Origin: Liolophura sinensis
Lineage: Eukaryota; Mollusca; Polyplacophora; Chitonida; Chitonidae
Length of the DNA: 60,000 nucleotides
Assembly: GCF_032854445.1 (NCBI RefSeq)
Contig: NC_088295.1
Location: 83,560,644 to 83,620,643, forward strand
Direction of reading: 5' to 3'
In this document: in pieces, positions 22,185 through 35,200 of the stretch
How the letters are laid out: every line of letters begins with the position of its first letter
How positions within the stretch are numbered: the first letter of the stretch is position 1
Translations under genes and position numbers: made by a program
The notes under the pieces: model-generated
Told to the model about the DNA's origin: nothing
Database searches by the model: none
The model's input: the letters and a program-made list of their open reading frames with translations, nothing else

Positions 22185-22456
22185 CAGTCTGATCATCTTG
22201 GAGGTAACATGTTCAAATCCCACTCTTGCTAGGTCAGTACTGAACCGTTTTATCGGACACCTGGCAATATAAGATGGCTTCTCTGTATGCTTTTTACTGT
22301 TTTCACTACTAAGGCATTTGCTTTTTAAGTGATAGGTTGAATTCACTGTGGGTTTTGTGGACTTCCTCCCACAATAATGCCTGCAGCTGTCGTATTAGTG
22401 AAATATTCTTGAATATAGTGTTTTAAAATACCAATCAAATAAATAATTAAGTAAAC
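22185..22456 (+). mobile_element. Family-1 SINE, diverged
   Basis: The 3' half is clear: CTTCCTCCCACAATAATGCC, TAGTGAAATATTCTTGAATA, then CAATCAAATAAATAA. Upstream, TTCAAATCCCACTC resembles a B box, so the copy may be nearly full length but decayed. Confidence 0.65.
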
Positions 22457-22559
22457 AAGAAACAAGAGAATGTACAAAATTGTCAAAGGAAGGGTTTGGT
22501 TTGACACAAAGTTGAGTGCGGAGCACTTGACTTTCACCAGAGTGACATGTCAAAGGTGA

Positions 22560-22665
22560 GTGATTTAGTCTGGCACTTCCATTTCCCTCCACCCATAAAA
22601 GTGGCTGGCATCATACTGTATTATTGAGGAATTCTTGAGTATTCATGTTTTTAAACAATCATTAG
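22560..22665 (+). mobile_element. Family-1 SINE 3' fragment, strongly decayed
   Basis: TTTCCCTCCACCCATAA, GTGGCTGGCATCATACTG and GAGGAATTCTTGAGTATTC keep the order of the SINE 3' part. It follows the copy at 22185-22456 in the same orientation. Confidence 0.45.
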
Positions 22666-23251
22666 TGAATCAATCTGTCTCTAACTCAGAAAGCTTATTT
22701 GGAGTACAGTGTCAGACATTAGACAAATGAAGTCGTCTTTGGCAGGATGAAAAAAAGTTCTGGGTATTGTCATTAGACTTTTAACAGTGCTATGGTACGG
22801 TGCCAATTTTACCTTCAGCTATCTTGAGACATGTGGAGAATGTGTTTCTGCTGGCTGAAATGGACAGAATTATCACAGTGAAATTGTGTCTGCAGTTCAG
22901 TCTAGAACATCTAGTTGTCATTGTGCATTTTCCTTGGATGTGCATGTGCTGTTTGTAATATGAACACGTTTCACTGTCTGTCCGAGGTCTGATTTATTGT
23001 TCTAGGTACATGTAAGAAACCATGTGACTAACATTGGCAGCAAGTTTCTGCTAGTATTTCCTCTGAGAATTTCACGTAATACTATGAAATATAACATCTA
23101 ATCAATATTAAAATGTTTGCTTTCATCTTTAATGAAAATTTTTGCTGGAACACTGTCCAGATGACGCTACAGCTCGCATTCTCAAGTGGACGTGCTATAA
23201 ACGCAACATTTCAGTGTAAAACTGAACATTATGTGCATGGATGGCTTTTCT

Positions 23252-23341
23252 TCACAGGCTGGGGTAATAGCCACAGCAATCTACACATATACCGTATCAC
23301 AGGCTGGGGTAATAGCCACAGCAATCCACACATATACAGTA
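23252..23341 (+). repeat. 45-bp tandem duplication
   Basis: Units 23252-23296 and 23297-23341 are nearly identical (TCACAGGCTGGGGTAATAG, CCACAGCAATC.ACACATAT). The duplication creates most of an 83-codon ORF, which is not a gene. Confidence 0.85.
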
Positions 23342-24354
23342 TTTTGTGGTGTGAGGTTCTCTAAGGCCATTAAGGACAATAATAGAGTTTAATCCCTGGT
23401 GTTTTGTAAAACTTGAAAATTTTTCTTATTATTGCGGTTTAAGGTATGCTGTGTGGATGATATTTAGTTCTAGATTTTATTCGGCAGAATAATATTGATG
23501 TAATGTGTATCAATAGGTTCTTATAACTGCTATTTGTTAGTTGACCAGGTGAAAAACTCACTACATGTTGCTGTAAATTAATATGTATCAACAGGATTAC
23601 TCACTTCTTCGAAATAAAAGTCAGAAATGTGATTTATACACAAAAAGAATAGATTGGATTTCTTGTGAAATTTGTTCTATTCTACATTTAGTGTTGATGG
23701 TACATGTACTGTAATAGTTGTTATCCGATGATTTGGTGATAGAGACAGATACATTAAGTTGGATCCATCTGTCCATCCTTCTGTGGCTTTCGTGCAATAT
23801 CAGTGCGAAATATTGTGTGACTTGATAAAATTATACAATGTAGAATGCCACACTAAAACTTAGAAAGTCAATCTGTACACAAAATTCCATACTTGATGAA
23901 CCAGTCGATACGTGTAGTTTTACAGCATCTTTTCATTGATGAAGAATATTCACTGTGTCTGAGGTCTCTAGATTTGTGTGTAAATTTCTCTTTGTTGTAT
24001 GATAATTTGTAGCTACATGTAGACAGATTATTAAAGCGCTTTACAGGAAGTGATTTCTGGGATGGCCATGTACACACTATCACAGCCTTCTTGGGTTAAG
24101 GCCAAATGCCTCATACTAAGGCCTTTATGGCCAAACATTGGCTGAGCATTGGTGATTACATGTCAAGGTTGATATGTGTCACAGTTCAGTCTGTTGGCAT
24201 CTCGGGTACAAGGCTTCCAACATTTTCTTGTGACCTTCTATAGCTTGCTACAAATGTTCAACACGATGCATGCATGTAAACTATGTTATATTAGCATTAG
24301 CAATCAACAGTTCTTAAGGGGCCGAGTAGTTGGTATTAGATGATCTTTGTTTCA

Positions 24355-24480
24355 GACCACTTGCCTTCCACCAAGTCATTGTTGAATATCACTTGCCTTC
24401 CACCAAGTCATTGTTGAAGACCACTTGTCTTCCACTGTCATTGTTGAAGATCACTAGCCTTCTACCCATTTGTTGTTAAA
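24355..24480 (+). repeat. 32-bp tandem repeat, four units
   Basis: Units start at 24355, 24387, 24419 (30 bp) and 24449. The core is CACTTGCCTTCCACCAAGTC then ATTGTTGAA. Divergence increases toward the 3' end. Confidence 0.85.
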
Positions 24481-26629
24481 GATCAGTTCCATGCAACAAA
24501 TATGGCATACCAGTTTGAACTCACTCTGTGGGTGAAAATCTTTGTGAATAATTTCATCAGAATTCAACAAAAAATGTAAAACAGCTTTCATCAGGTGAAG
24601 GTTGGCCAGTAAATTACAAATTCTGACCGGAATTGATTGATTTACTCAGTTTGATAGAATACTTCAACCGCGAAATAACAATATCCAATCACCACTTGCT
24701 GTAATCTCTGATGAACAATCTGACAACACTTCATCAAGGATCATAGGGAATTCCGGATTTCTTGATGCTTGAGGTTTTCTTTGTTCAACTTCAGAACTTG
24801 TCATTGTCACATCACATGTTAATTGTGTAAATGGCCATGGCTCTTCCATGTGACGTTACCATTTAGGAGAGGTGTGAAGTGTCTTTACTGACCCTGTAAT
24901 TTGGCCAACGTCCACAGGGCTGTTCCTGAAGGACAATAGTGTCCACAACAATACAACACTGATAATAGTGAAGCAGTGGATTGAACTCCACCTGTGGGAA
25001 ATTACTGCCGTCCCTGATCAGATGTAATGGAATTTTGTCTGGCCTTGGACAGCTTTATTCACAAAAGGTAGTTTGAAAACTCATGCCTGTCTAAATTGGA
25101 AAAATTTCATCTGGATTAAAATATGCTAGCTGTTTTCACCAGAATTAATGATGTGACATGAAATTGTGATTGTCTTGTTAAAAATGAACAATTCTAATTG
25201 AATTCTTGTAGAATTCCGCAGAATTGTTGTTATACTATTTCAGGAGCCATTCACCATGATATGGAAGCAATACGGCCAGAGTGGTGGTAAAATATAATTA
25301 TTATTCGATCATTTATTCATTCGAAACCAAAATTGATGGAAGGTGCGGCTTGTTCATCAAGCATGGCACTTTCATTGGATATGTCTGTGTGTTTTTGCTT
25401 ACTTGGACAATGTACAATGTGGTGCAGCAAGCTCATCCATGAAATCACTGATCACTTTAGATTTTCTTCATCACTGGTAGGACTGAACCAAACTGTAATT
25501 AAAAACAAAAAAAAAAAAGAAAAATATACAGATTGGTAAGTCTGGGCTAAAGTAAAACTTTAGAGAAGCCATGATCAAGTTCTCAATTTGGTTTTCCTGT
25601 GGGCATTTTATAATAACCGGTTTGTTTTGCTGTCACATTGGTTTCAGTGCTGTTTTTTTCAAACCACAGCATTGTTATGTCGGGTTGCTTAAAATTTGCA
25701 CCACGTAGGCCTACAGTGCGCCTATGCTGCTACAGCAGAAAAAAAAACCCACACTGCTACCAGTGTAATCTCAGCTTTGTGAGCCAGGCTGAGCCACTAT
25801 TCTGTTGCACTTGATTTGCATATTTATTCATGAACTTCAGAAAGCAATGTATACTTTTTCCATAAATCATTTTTTCGCTTGGTATCTAGCACGACTTATA
25901 GCAATGCCTCGTTTCTGGATAAGCCGTGTAACACTTTGCGTGTATAAATGTCAACACAAAGCCTGTTCGTTCAGTCAAAGAAAAAAAAAGAAAAAAAACT
26001 GCAAGAAGAAAGATTACGTGACTAAGATACATTTATGTAGATGAAATGTGTATACTTGGCTGTTTAACAGATCATTGTTACAGCCTTCCCATTCGCTATG
26101 TATATAGTAAATTAACATAAAAAGAAAAACAAGAAAAAATTATAGGTAATTTCATTTGAAACGTGTCTGTGCATGGTTAATTGGGTTGCCCTCATTAGAC
26201 CTTTATGGTGATAACTCTCCCCCGTTGCCTGTACAATCTACAACTTGCATGTCTACACTAGCTTACCTCAACTGAACCCACAGCCACTGTCAATTATTCA
26301 ATGCACAAGCTGTGGCCATGTTTACTGTAATGGATTTACGGGCAAATGAAGCAATTTTAATGTTAGCACCTTTTCCACTGATCTCTAACCCAGAAACACT
26401 TTGTAATTATCCTTTGGTTTTTATTTTCACCATTTCTCCAGCACATTAATCACATATTAATTACTTCCTGACACAAATGATCAATATCTCTGTTGTTAAA
26501 ATACCCTTCAAACGAAATTTTTCATTGGCTGGTATGGTAGGGCTTAGAATATTAACAAGCCTACAGTATCTATAAATGTACACTGAGACCAAAATAAGTT
26601 TAATGCCTTGGACTACTGCTCAAAAATTT

Positions 26630-26765
26630 ACAAGCCTAGTGGTTAGCATGCTGGCACAACACAGTAAACCAGGAGTTTCTCAGGGATGAGGCTGGTGTAA
26701 GTTTCAAGTCCAGCTCATGTTCAGTTTCCTCCCACCATGGTGGTTGCCATTGTGTAAGTATATAT
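26630..26765 (+). mobile_element. Family-1 SINE, internally deleted
   Basis: GTGGTTAGCATGCTGGC, AACCAGGAGT, TTCAAGTCCAGCTCATG and GTTTCCTCCCACCATGG appear in SINE order with the middle deleted. Confidence 0.7.
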
Positions 26766-27952
26766 ACAGGTACATATAAAATGGTACTGGTATGGAAATT
26801 CCGCCTGGGTTATCTCCACACAAAGGGATGTCACTAGTCTGTTTAGTCTAAACAAGCATTACTGATACTAGGTTAGAACTGACAAATACATGTGTGTTTA
26901 CATGTATAAAGGTCTGCAAGTCTGCTTTTAATTTTATTGTACTGATGCAAGAAATATGTGGCAAACAGTTGAGAATTTACAATCTTGACTCATGATCCCC
27001 ATGAGCCTGCTCAAAGGTTAAGAACTGGGCTGGAGAATTCTCAGATTTGAGTCAGCCTACAGATCTGGTCAAAAACCCTTTTTTGAGATGTGGTAGTTCT
27101 TCACATTGGTAATGGGCTTAAATTTGTATGCATTGTTTTTCTTCAGATTCTTGGAAAAACATGATGTATAAAAACCAAAATTTCCAACTAATTTTTCATT
27201 GATTTTTTCACACTTTTCAGCTTAAGACAAGGCACAGTGCTACATACATACACAACACACACTGCTTTCTACAGTGGTCCTGGTAATCCTGTCAGAACTG
27301 GGCAGCACCCATTTAGCCTTATCTCACCTGAAACCTTTCCCATTATGTTCTGTCATGTTAATGTACCATGTGAAATACGAGATATTGATTGATTGACAGT
27401 TGCTGAACACACACCATGCTCCAGAATTCCATGTCACTCCAAACTGACATCAACCTGTCCAATTCTTGTGCTTTCCTTTAACAATACACAGCAGCAAGTA
27501 AGGAAACCACATCTGTGTCTCCTAGAGTACTGTATTTCACCTGAAGTTTGGTGTGTAAAAATGCGCTTCCAGAAGCACATAAATGCTGTGAAATGCTATT
27601 TTGTCGCCAACAAGTTTTTCTGACAAGATATGAATCAAATTTCACAAAAAGCTCTAAAGCGGTCTGCTAAGGCGGATGAATCAATCAGAATCAAGCAAAA
27701 TGTGTTTACTTGAAAAATACTAAACTTCAGAGGAATTACTGTATATACCTTGGTATAACTTCATTCAAGATTACCCTGGACTTTGAGTGAGTCAGGTGCT
27801 CTACTTTGTCTGATAGGTAATTTATCCTATCTAGGTACAAGTAGGCCACTCTTTATTGTCTCAAACAGTTGCACAGAACACTTTTTTGGTTGGCTTGGCT
27901 GAAGAAATAAACAAGAAGACACCAAAAACATTCTCACTTGTTTGTAGGCAGT

Positions 27953-27958
27953 TTTATT
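27953..27958 (-). terminator. Candidate poly(A) signal for the ADAR gene
   Basis: Read on the minus strand, AATAAA is followed within about 20-40 bases by a GT-rich stretch (AATGTTTTTGGTGTC). It would give a 3' UTR of about 4.2 kb. Other minus-strand AATAAA sites exist closer to the stop (for example near 31007), so the true end is uncertain. Confidence 0.3.
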
Positions 27959-27959
27959 C

Positions 27960-30900
27960 TTTGAAAAAAACTGACTGTGAGACAAGGCAGTTGTGATTCA
28001 GATTGTACATGTATCATGAAGTTTTCTATTCTAAACACAGCTGGGTAAAAGGCCAGATGAATGTAAGATTGAGCTTTGACCATAGCAGAGTGATGTCCAA
28101 GTACTTATGTGGTACAGTACCATGAAATGAGGCATTAACACCTTTACTGTCATGTGTCCAAACAGACGATCATCAAAGAACAGGGGATGAGAAATTTGCC
28201 TTGGGTGGAACCCAGAGAAAGAATTAGCTTGGCCATCACTTGGAGTTATGTGCAAGACTGGCGTTCCATGCATTAGCCTGCTGCATTGGTCATCTTCTGA
28301 CAAGGACTGTGAACAGGAATTCCTTAGTTATCTAGCTAAGCCCACTTTCACAAAACTTCCTAAATCAATGTTTTGTCATTTTTCTCTTAAATCATGCAGC
28401 CTTATGTGTTATCACCCAGGCAACATTTGCAAAAAAGTTACACAAATATTGATTTTTACAGTTTTGTGAATGTGGTCCCTGGGCAGTCTGTCTGAGAAGC
28501 TAATAGTCCACTCTAATAATCATCTGGTAGGCTGTTACAGGTAGGTGGGCAGGGGCATGACGACAACAACAACCTGTTAACTTGTTAAATTTCTTGTTAC
28601 CCGTGTAAAAATGTCCAAAATAGATATATATGTGTACAACAGACCTGGCCTCTGTATTGACCAAAACAAATTTAATGTTTTTACACAATGTACAAAGTAA
28701 CATGTTGTAGAAGAGGGCATGAATTACTATCATTCATTTACATATGTGAGTATAACAAAGTCATTGATGTACATCTACTATATACCGCAAATCACAGGTA
28801 CAAAATCTGAACTACCAATAGCAGTCAATGTTAAAAGCTGGAATTACCCTGACCCTATATGCTAAGACTGAACTAAGATGACACACTGTTCCATGGTGTT
28901 TTAAAGCTTAAGCGCTACATGTACAGTACCAACATATCTGCATCTTTAATAGTGGGTTACAAGGTAATGATCAAGAATTGCTTTCCCAAATTCGTAAGTT
29001 ATAAATAAACACTGCAGTTCAGTAAAACTACAAGCTAATTTACTGTCCTATCTGCTCGGTTCAGCATCTCATAAGAAATATCATCACGTAAATTTTACAG
29101 AAGCTGAAAAAGGCTTTGTGTTTGTGAACTCCACAGTTGTAGAGGTTGAATAGGTGTTATTCACTGTAAACCCTGCTTGGACCAAGATCCATGGTGCTTA
29201 GTTCTGTTCCACAGGTTGTTCTTCATATCATTTTGACTTTTCCACCAATATAAAATTTCTTTTGAAACTGGAGAAGCACTTTAAGTCTGGACTAAAATTC
29301 CATTAGTCTAAAAATGGTATTAAGATTTAATACACTTTTGAACAACTGGCTTTTGAAAACTACCTGGTCAATCATTTAAAAACACTGAATACCTATGTAC
29401 ATATGTGGTAACACAGTTTGTGCTATGGCAACAACAGGTAACTAGAAAGTCTGGTGCAAGATGCAAAAAATCTGATCTGAGCAAATAACAAGGTAATGCT
29501 GATGAAAAAACTCCTACAAAATGGAAGAAAATATTGTATTTTGTGTCAGTAAACTTGACTTACATGAGGAAGAACACACATTCTTATAATAAATAAAAGT
29601 TTAAGATGTATGAATGTATATGTAGATATAAACTTATACATCAACAAATCAAAACATATCATATCATGATATTTTAGATTCAGTTTAACTGCTCATGTGC
29701 ACACAATGCATAAAGTCCTTCAACCAAACTGCTACACACAAACTAAGGAGTACTAAAACAAAGTCTGCCAGCCATTCTAACATTTTGACAGTAAATCTGA
29801 TCCATGTTCAACATGGACATTCCTAAACAATAAAGACCAATTAAAGTATTATTTTCTAGTAAAAGATCAAATTCAGAAACTTAAAACGTTTTGCTTGAAA
29901 ACAGTCTGGAATGGATAAGGCATTGATAATAGCTACATGTAAATGACACACAAGTAAACGTAGGATTATCACTACATGATCCCATGTTCTAGAAATCAAC
30001 ATGGTATAACACAAGGACATTCCCTGCAAGGAAGCAAGAAATAAATTAAACAAAACAACTATATGAAATATGCTGTAAAAATACTACAATGGGATAAAGT
30101 TGAGCAAATTAGGCCAGGGGATGTCTTTAAACTTGGGATGTTCTCTACATGGGTAAAACTCAAACAGAAAATGTCAAAAAAGTTGTTAGATACTAGCACA
30201 CTCGTAATGCTGATTTTACTTCTACTCTAAGTACAAAATAATGCTTTTTCTCCTATGTCTCTTTAGACGTTAAACTGCTTGCGACCACACTGGATGCACA
30301 TAACGGTGCCCGGGCATTAAAACTGTAGGGCCCACCATAAACAGTCACATTATGATTAGCTGCCAGCTTACTGTATTTCACCTCAACTTGGTATGCAAAC
30401 ATTCGCTTTCAGATATACATAAATTCATCACAATCATTCTTTTGATGCCAATTCTTAAATTTCCTCCCAAAAAATTCATCAAACTTCAGAAAAAAAACTC
30501 ATAAGTGGCCCTATAAGGGTGGAAAGTCGAGCAAAACGTGTCGTTTGAAAATGCTAAACTTTAGCTGGAATACAGTGTTAACTCCTGGAAAAGTAGGTTT
30601 GCTCACCAGCATCAAGACCTGTACAGCATTATGAAGACCCGTACAGCAATATCAAGACCTGTACAGTGTCATCAAGATCTACACAGCATCATCAAGGCCT
30701 GCACAGCAATATCAAGACCTGTACAGTGTCATCAAGATCTGCACAGAATTATCAAGGCTGCCACAGCATCATCATCACCTTTACAGCTTATCAATGCACC
30801 ATATGGCACTGAGTTATGACCTCGACGTTTTGGCGTTAATTCTCAGACCCTTCTAGTTGACCTTGTATGTATTCTTGCAATGAAGCTGACAATTTCTTAC

Positions 30901-32163
30901 CACTTTCAAAAACTGAAACTAACCACACAGAATTTTTGTGTATTTTGACAGCAGACAGATCTAAAAATGTGCCAGCGACAAATGATGATAAGCCATACAC
31001 ACATTTTATTGGTGGTTTTCTCATTCAAATTAAAAGTCGACACGAAAGTTTTAAACAAGTAAAGACAACACATGCAATCAGGGCAGAAATGGATTTCCAG
31101 GTTTGACAGGCGCCGGATGGTTTGTATGGTATGGTGTGCTATACTGCGTTGCTCTCAAGCAACCATAACCTGTTGCCAATCAAAATGGAAACTTACAACG
31201 TCTGGATAAGTTAACAAAATGAAAGACTCATGATCAGGTGAATATTCTACAGAAAGCAATATGCAAGAAAGAAAGATCATAAATGTTTGATCAAATTACA
31301 GCTTACATTTAAATAGATCCAAACCCATAATCAAGTGTTCAATATGGGACTCAAAACCAAAATTTACATTTCCTTACACATTGACACTCAATATGCACCA
31401 ACATTATAATGCTCAAAATGATTGCTAAAGTAAATATGCTGTCCTATTTCTTGTTCTTTAAAATGAAATATTGCTTATAATTATAGCTTTACAAAAATAA
31501 ACAATCAGAATGGCAAACACACAAACACAGTGGTATATGCATCTACCATTCAAAAACTTAAAACTCATAGCTGAGATCAAAACCAGTTCTTTGTCATTGT
31601 TAACTGTTTACCATCAAATGATTTATCTTACCTAAAAAGCTAACATAATCTCCGACAAAAGAACTACATTTGAACTTATTCACAAGTACGTATGCACTAA
31701 TCACAGAGTATCAAGGGCCGTCAACAGTCCTTTTAACATGGAAGAAAATTAAATCATATGATATTTGCACTTATTGTATTCACAAAAAGTTCCTTCATGT
31801 ACACAAAAAACACTTATACACATATACTGTACAAAGGAAAGCTCGTGTTATAATAAAGTATAAAATGCAGCAGAGCCTTTGGCAAAGAAATCAAAGCCAT
31901 TCCATTGCATACAGCTTCTTTCATTGTCATGATTGCAGATTTTTTTAAAGCAATATGAATTTTGCATTATTGCATATGTCGACAGTTCTTTTCCATTTCC
32001 ATGGAGTTTTAGTCACTAAATCATCACTTCAATAATATGGAAGCTACATGTAGTTGGAGCCATGCCCTTGTACTGTCACATTGCCTGCATTCAGGAGACA
32101 GCATGAGAGTGCTAAAGCTAGATGTACGCTAGATTCATCCCAAAACGTCACAGTTTAGTCCCC
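27960..32163 (-). other. Possible long ADAR 3' UTR
   Basis: There is no coding exon on either strand. The stretch lies between the ADAR stop and a candidate poly(A) signal and has no recognisable SINE, unlike its flanks. This fits, but does not prove, a long 3' UTR. It contains the 20-bp array at 30611-30790. Confidence 0.3.
30611..30790 (+). repeat. 20-bp tandem repeat, nine units
   Basis: The exact 20-bp period starts at 30611, with a core ATCAAGACCTGTACAGC. Units at 30651 and 30711 are identical, suggesting a 60-bp higher-order step. The 62-codon ORF here (repeating AISRPVQCHQDLH) is a product of the repeat. Confidence 0.88.
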
Positions 32164-32200
32164 AGATGGTGAAGAACTCAGATGGTGAAGAACTCATATG
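32164..32200. repeat. 16-bp tandem duplication next to the ADAR stop codon
   Basis: AGATGGTGAAGAACTC is at 32164-32179 and again at 32180-32195, followed by a partial third unit. It begins within a few bases of the ADAR stop (32202-32204), in the 3' UTR. Confidence 0.8.
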
Positions 32201-32201
32201 G

Positions 32202-35200
32202 TCAGCTCACGCACTCAAACTGATCCTGCTCAATTGGTTTCTTGATCCAGTGACCAAGCCCAGCCCTCTGGAAAGCTGAGAACAGTTCTTGCTTGGTCAA
32301 CTGGTAGTCCATCACAGACGCCTTGGCGTCGGAATAGAGTCGCGGACGCGACATCACAGATTGACTGGTCGTTGATGGCAGCTTGCTGTACAAGCCACAA
32401 AAGCACTGATACAAGGCCTGTTTACAAATCTGAGAGCTCCGCCCATGTTCGTCTTTTCCGGTTTTAGCACTGATCACTTCCAGGGCAGGATCCCCAAGAC
32501 ACCAATTTACGCTGTAGTTCGGGGCCTTACCTGGCTGCCGTGACTCTGGGTTGCTGATGATCTTTAGGGAAGGCTGATGATGACGATATGGGGGTCGAAC
32601 GTTGCGAACATTGGACAAGCGTGAATATAAAGCTCTGGTCAAATGATCCCCGTGGAAAAGACTGCCTAGGACTATGCTAGTCAGATAGACAGGCTCAATG
32701 AAGTGGCTCAGCAAGGCACCTGTGTAAGTAGAGAATAGCACAGGCGTGTGAAAACATCAGTAACAGAGCGTAGCACAGGTGTGTGAAAACATCAGTAACA
32801 GAGCATAGCACAGGTGTGTGATAACATCAGTAACAATCTATTACAAACCTTGTCCTATCTATATTTTAGATTAATACCGGTCATCAACTTGTAATGCCAC
32901 CATCATCTGAACACTGATGCATGCTTTATTACCTTTAACAAGAAGGTAACATTTTGCCTGTGTTGTTGGTCAACATTTTTTATGCAGAAGTTAAACAGCT
33001 ATCTGAATGAAATACTGTGCACAGGTTGGTCTTGTTATAAGAACCAATCCATCAAATTTTGGTACAGACGTGGATCTGCATTAAGATCCAAAAATTTGAT
33101 TAGCTAATAGGACAAAAACAAGAGTACTGTCCCTTTATCTGTAGTGCAAAGATTTGTACATGTACATTCAGTAGAAGTATATGCTCGGACTTGTCAAGGT
33201 GAAGGTTTTCTAAATTGAGGATGCTCTGCTCCATGCAAAGTTAATCACTATCAGGCATTTGGTTAAATTAGCTCATTATCAGCTGGTACATGGGATAGTC
33301 TGCAGCAACCTGTGGATGGTCATGGGTTTTTACTGTGCTTTGCTTGGTTTCCTCCCACCATAATAGCCACAATAGTTAAGCGAAATATTCTTGAGTATGG
33401 CACAACACAACACTCAAACAGACACCCTAATTCCTCAACATTTTTGTACATCACAGAGCAACTTTCAGTGCAATTTATGCACATTTTGATTTGATTTTGG
33501 AGACAAAACTACATTTGTTGGATTGGTCGATTTCAGGGCTTCAGAAAAAGTACAGTTTTATCAGTCAACACAGAATAACGCCCACAGAATATGCTTGAAT
33601 GAACACATTGCAAACCTGTGAAAGGATTGAAGAATTACAGTAACCATTGTCAGGAGACAATTTGTGAAGCCAAATAAACAGATTGTCAAATCCCAGTACA
33701 CACTGCTTGTTTACAGTCTTGTAAAGTGGACAGCACAAATGGTTACAGTTGACTGACCTTGTATTCCCAGGAGATTCCAACGAGCTATCTTGTCACTGCA
33801 TGACATTGTAAGTAGCCTCTCTCCCTGCAGTACCCCGTCCCATGTCTGAATGGCTGCTGAAGACTGTACAGGAATCGTGCCCTCCCCGGACTCGATTTTG
33901 GTCCTTAACTGTCCGCGAGCCTTACGGTTTGGGTGTTTGTCCCCACTCTCTCCGTCCTGGCTCACCTCATGAGGGGAAAATATGCGGGCATCTCCACACG
34001 GAGCTGTACTGATGTACAGGTGAAACTGAATGTTGTCCCGCAGCCTGAATCCTGCGCCATCTTCCCGCCGAACGAACACAGAGCAGGCAGATTCCTGAGG
34101 ATTGGAGGACAGGTGTAGTTTTAGCTGGCTGTAGAGAAACCGCACCAGAGAGCGTCGAGTCAGAATCTCCGCATGGCAGTCGTTTAACGCCAGACCGGAG
34201 TCACTCATATATTCGCCATTTATGCACTTCGTTCCTGTGGCCAAACATATGACAGAACTCTGATCTGCGCTGGGACCTGTGGTCATGACGACACCAGCTA
34301 ACACCTTCCTCCTTGCATAGGGTGATTTGTAGTTATTGGTGAGTTCACTGAATTTTTCCAGGATGAGCTGTGAAATGAGATCAGGGAGAGATGGGTTCCC
34401 ACAGGAGTTCCCCTCACTAAACTCCTCCAGACCTGCACACAAAAGCAAATAACCACATCACATATACAATCATTTTTACTCCAGATATTAGAACAGCTGA
34501 CAAGTATTACTATTATGTAAGATTTATACATGGCCATATAAACAGCTGTCTTGATCATGGTTAACATTTACACATGTCCATATAAACAGCCATCTTGATC
34601 ATGGTTATCATTTACACATGTCCATATAAACAGCCGTCTTGATCATGGTTAACATTTACACATGTCCATATAAACAGCCGTCTTGATCATGGTTAACATT
34701 TACACATGTCCATATAAACAGCCGTCTTGATCATGGTTAACATTTACACATGTCCATATAAACAGCCGTCTTGATCATGGTTAACATTTACACATGTCCA
34801 TATAAACAGCCGTCTTGATCATGGTTAACATTTACACATGTCCATATAAACAGCCGTCTTGATCATGGTTAACATTTACACATGTCCATATAAACAGCCG
34901 TCTTGATCATGGTTAACATTTACACATGTCCATATAAACAGCCGTCTTGATCATGGTTAACATTTACACATGTCCATATAAACAGCCGTCTTGATCATGG
35001 TTAACATTTATACATGGCCATATAAACAGCCGTCTTGATCATGGTTAACATTTACACATGTCCATATAAACAGCCGTCTTGATCATGGTTAACATTTATA
35101 CATGGCCATATAAACAGCCGTCTTGATCATGGTTAACATTTACACATGGCCATATAAACAGCTGTCCTGATCATGGTTAAGTCAGGTCTGTGATAATGGC

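Larger units (their letters stand above)
22666..27930. other. Intergenic DNA between WDR37 and ADAR
   Basis: I see no gene. ORFs are under 85 codons with no domain signature. It holds two small tandem repeats and one SINE copy (listed), A-rich runs near 25508-25520 and 25979-26000, and otherwise unremarkable AT-rich sequence. Confidence 0.5.

Noticed and set aside
34521-35180. CRISPR-like regular array
   Set aside because: The 44-bp units are contiguous with no unique spacers, sit in an animal gene intron, and no cas genes are present. It is a minisatellite.
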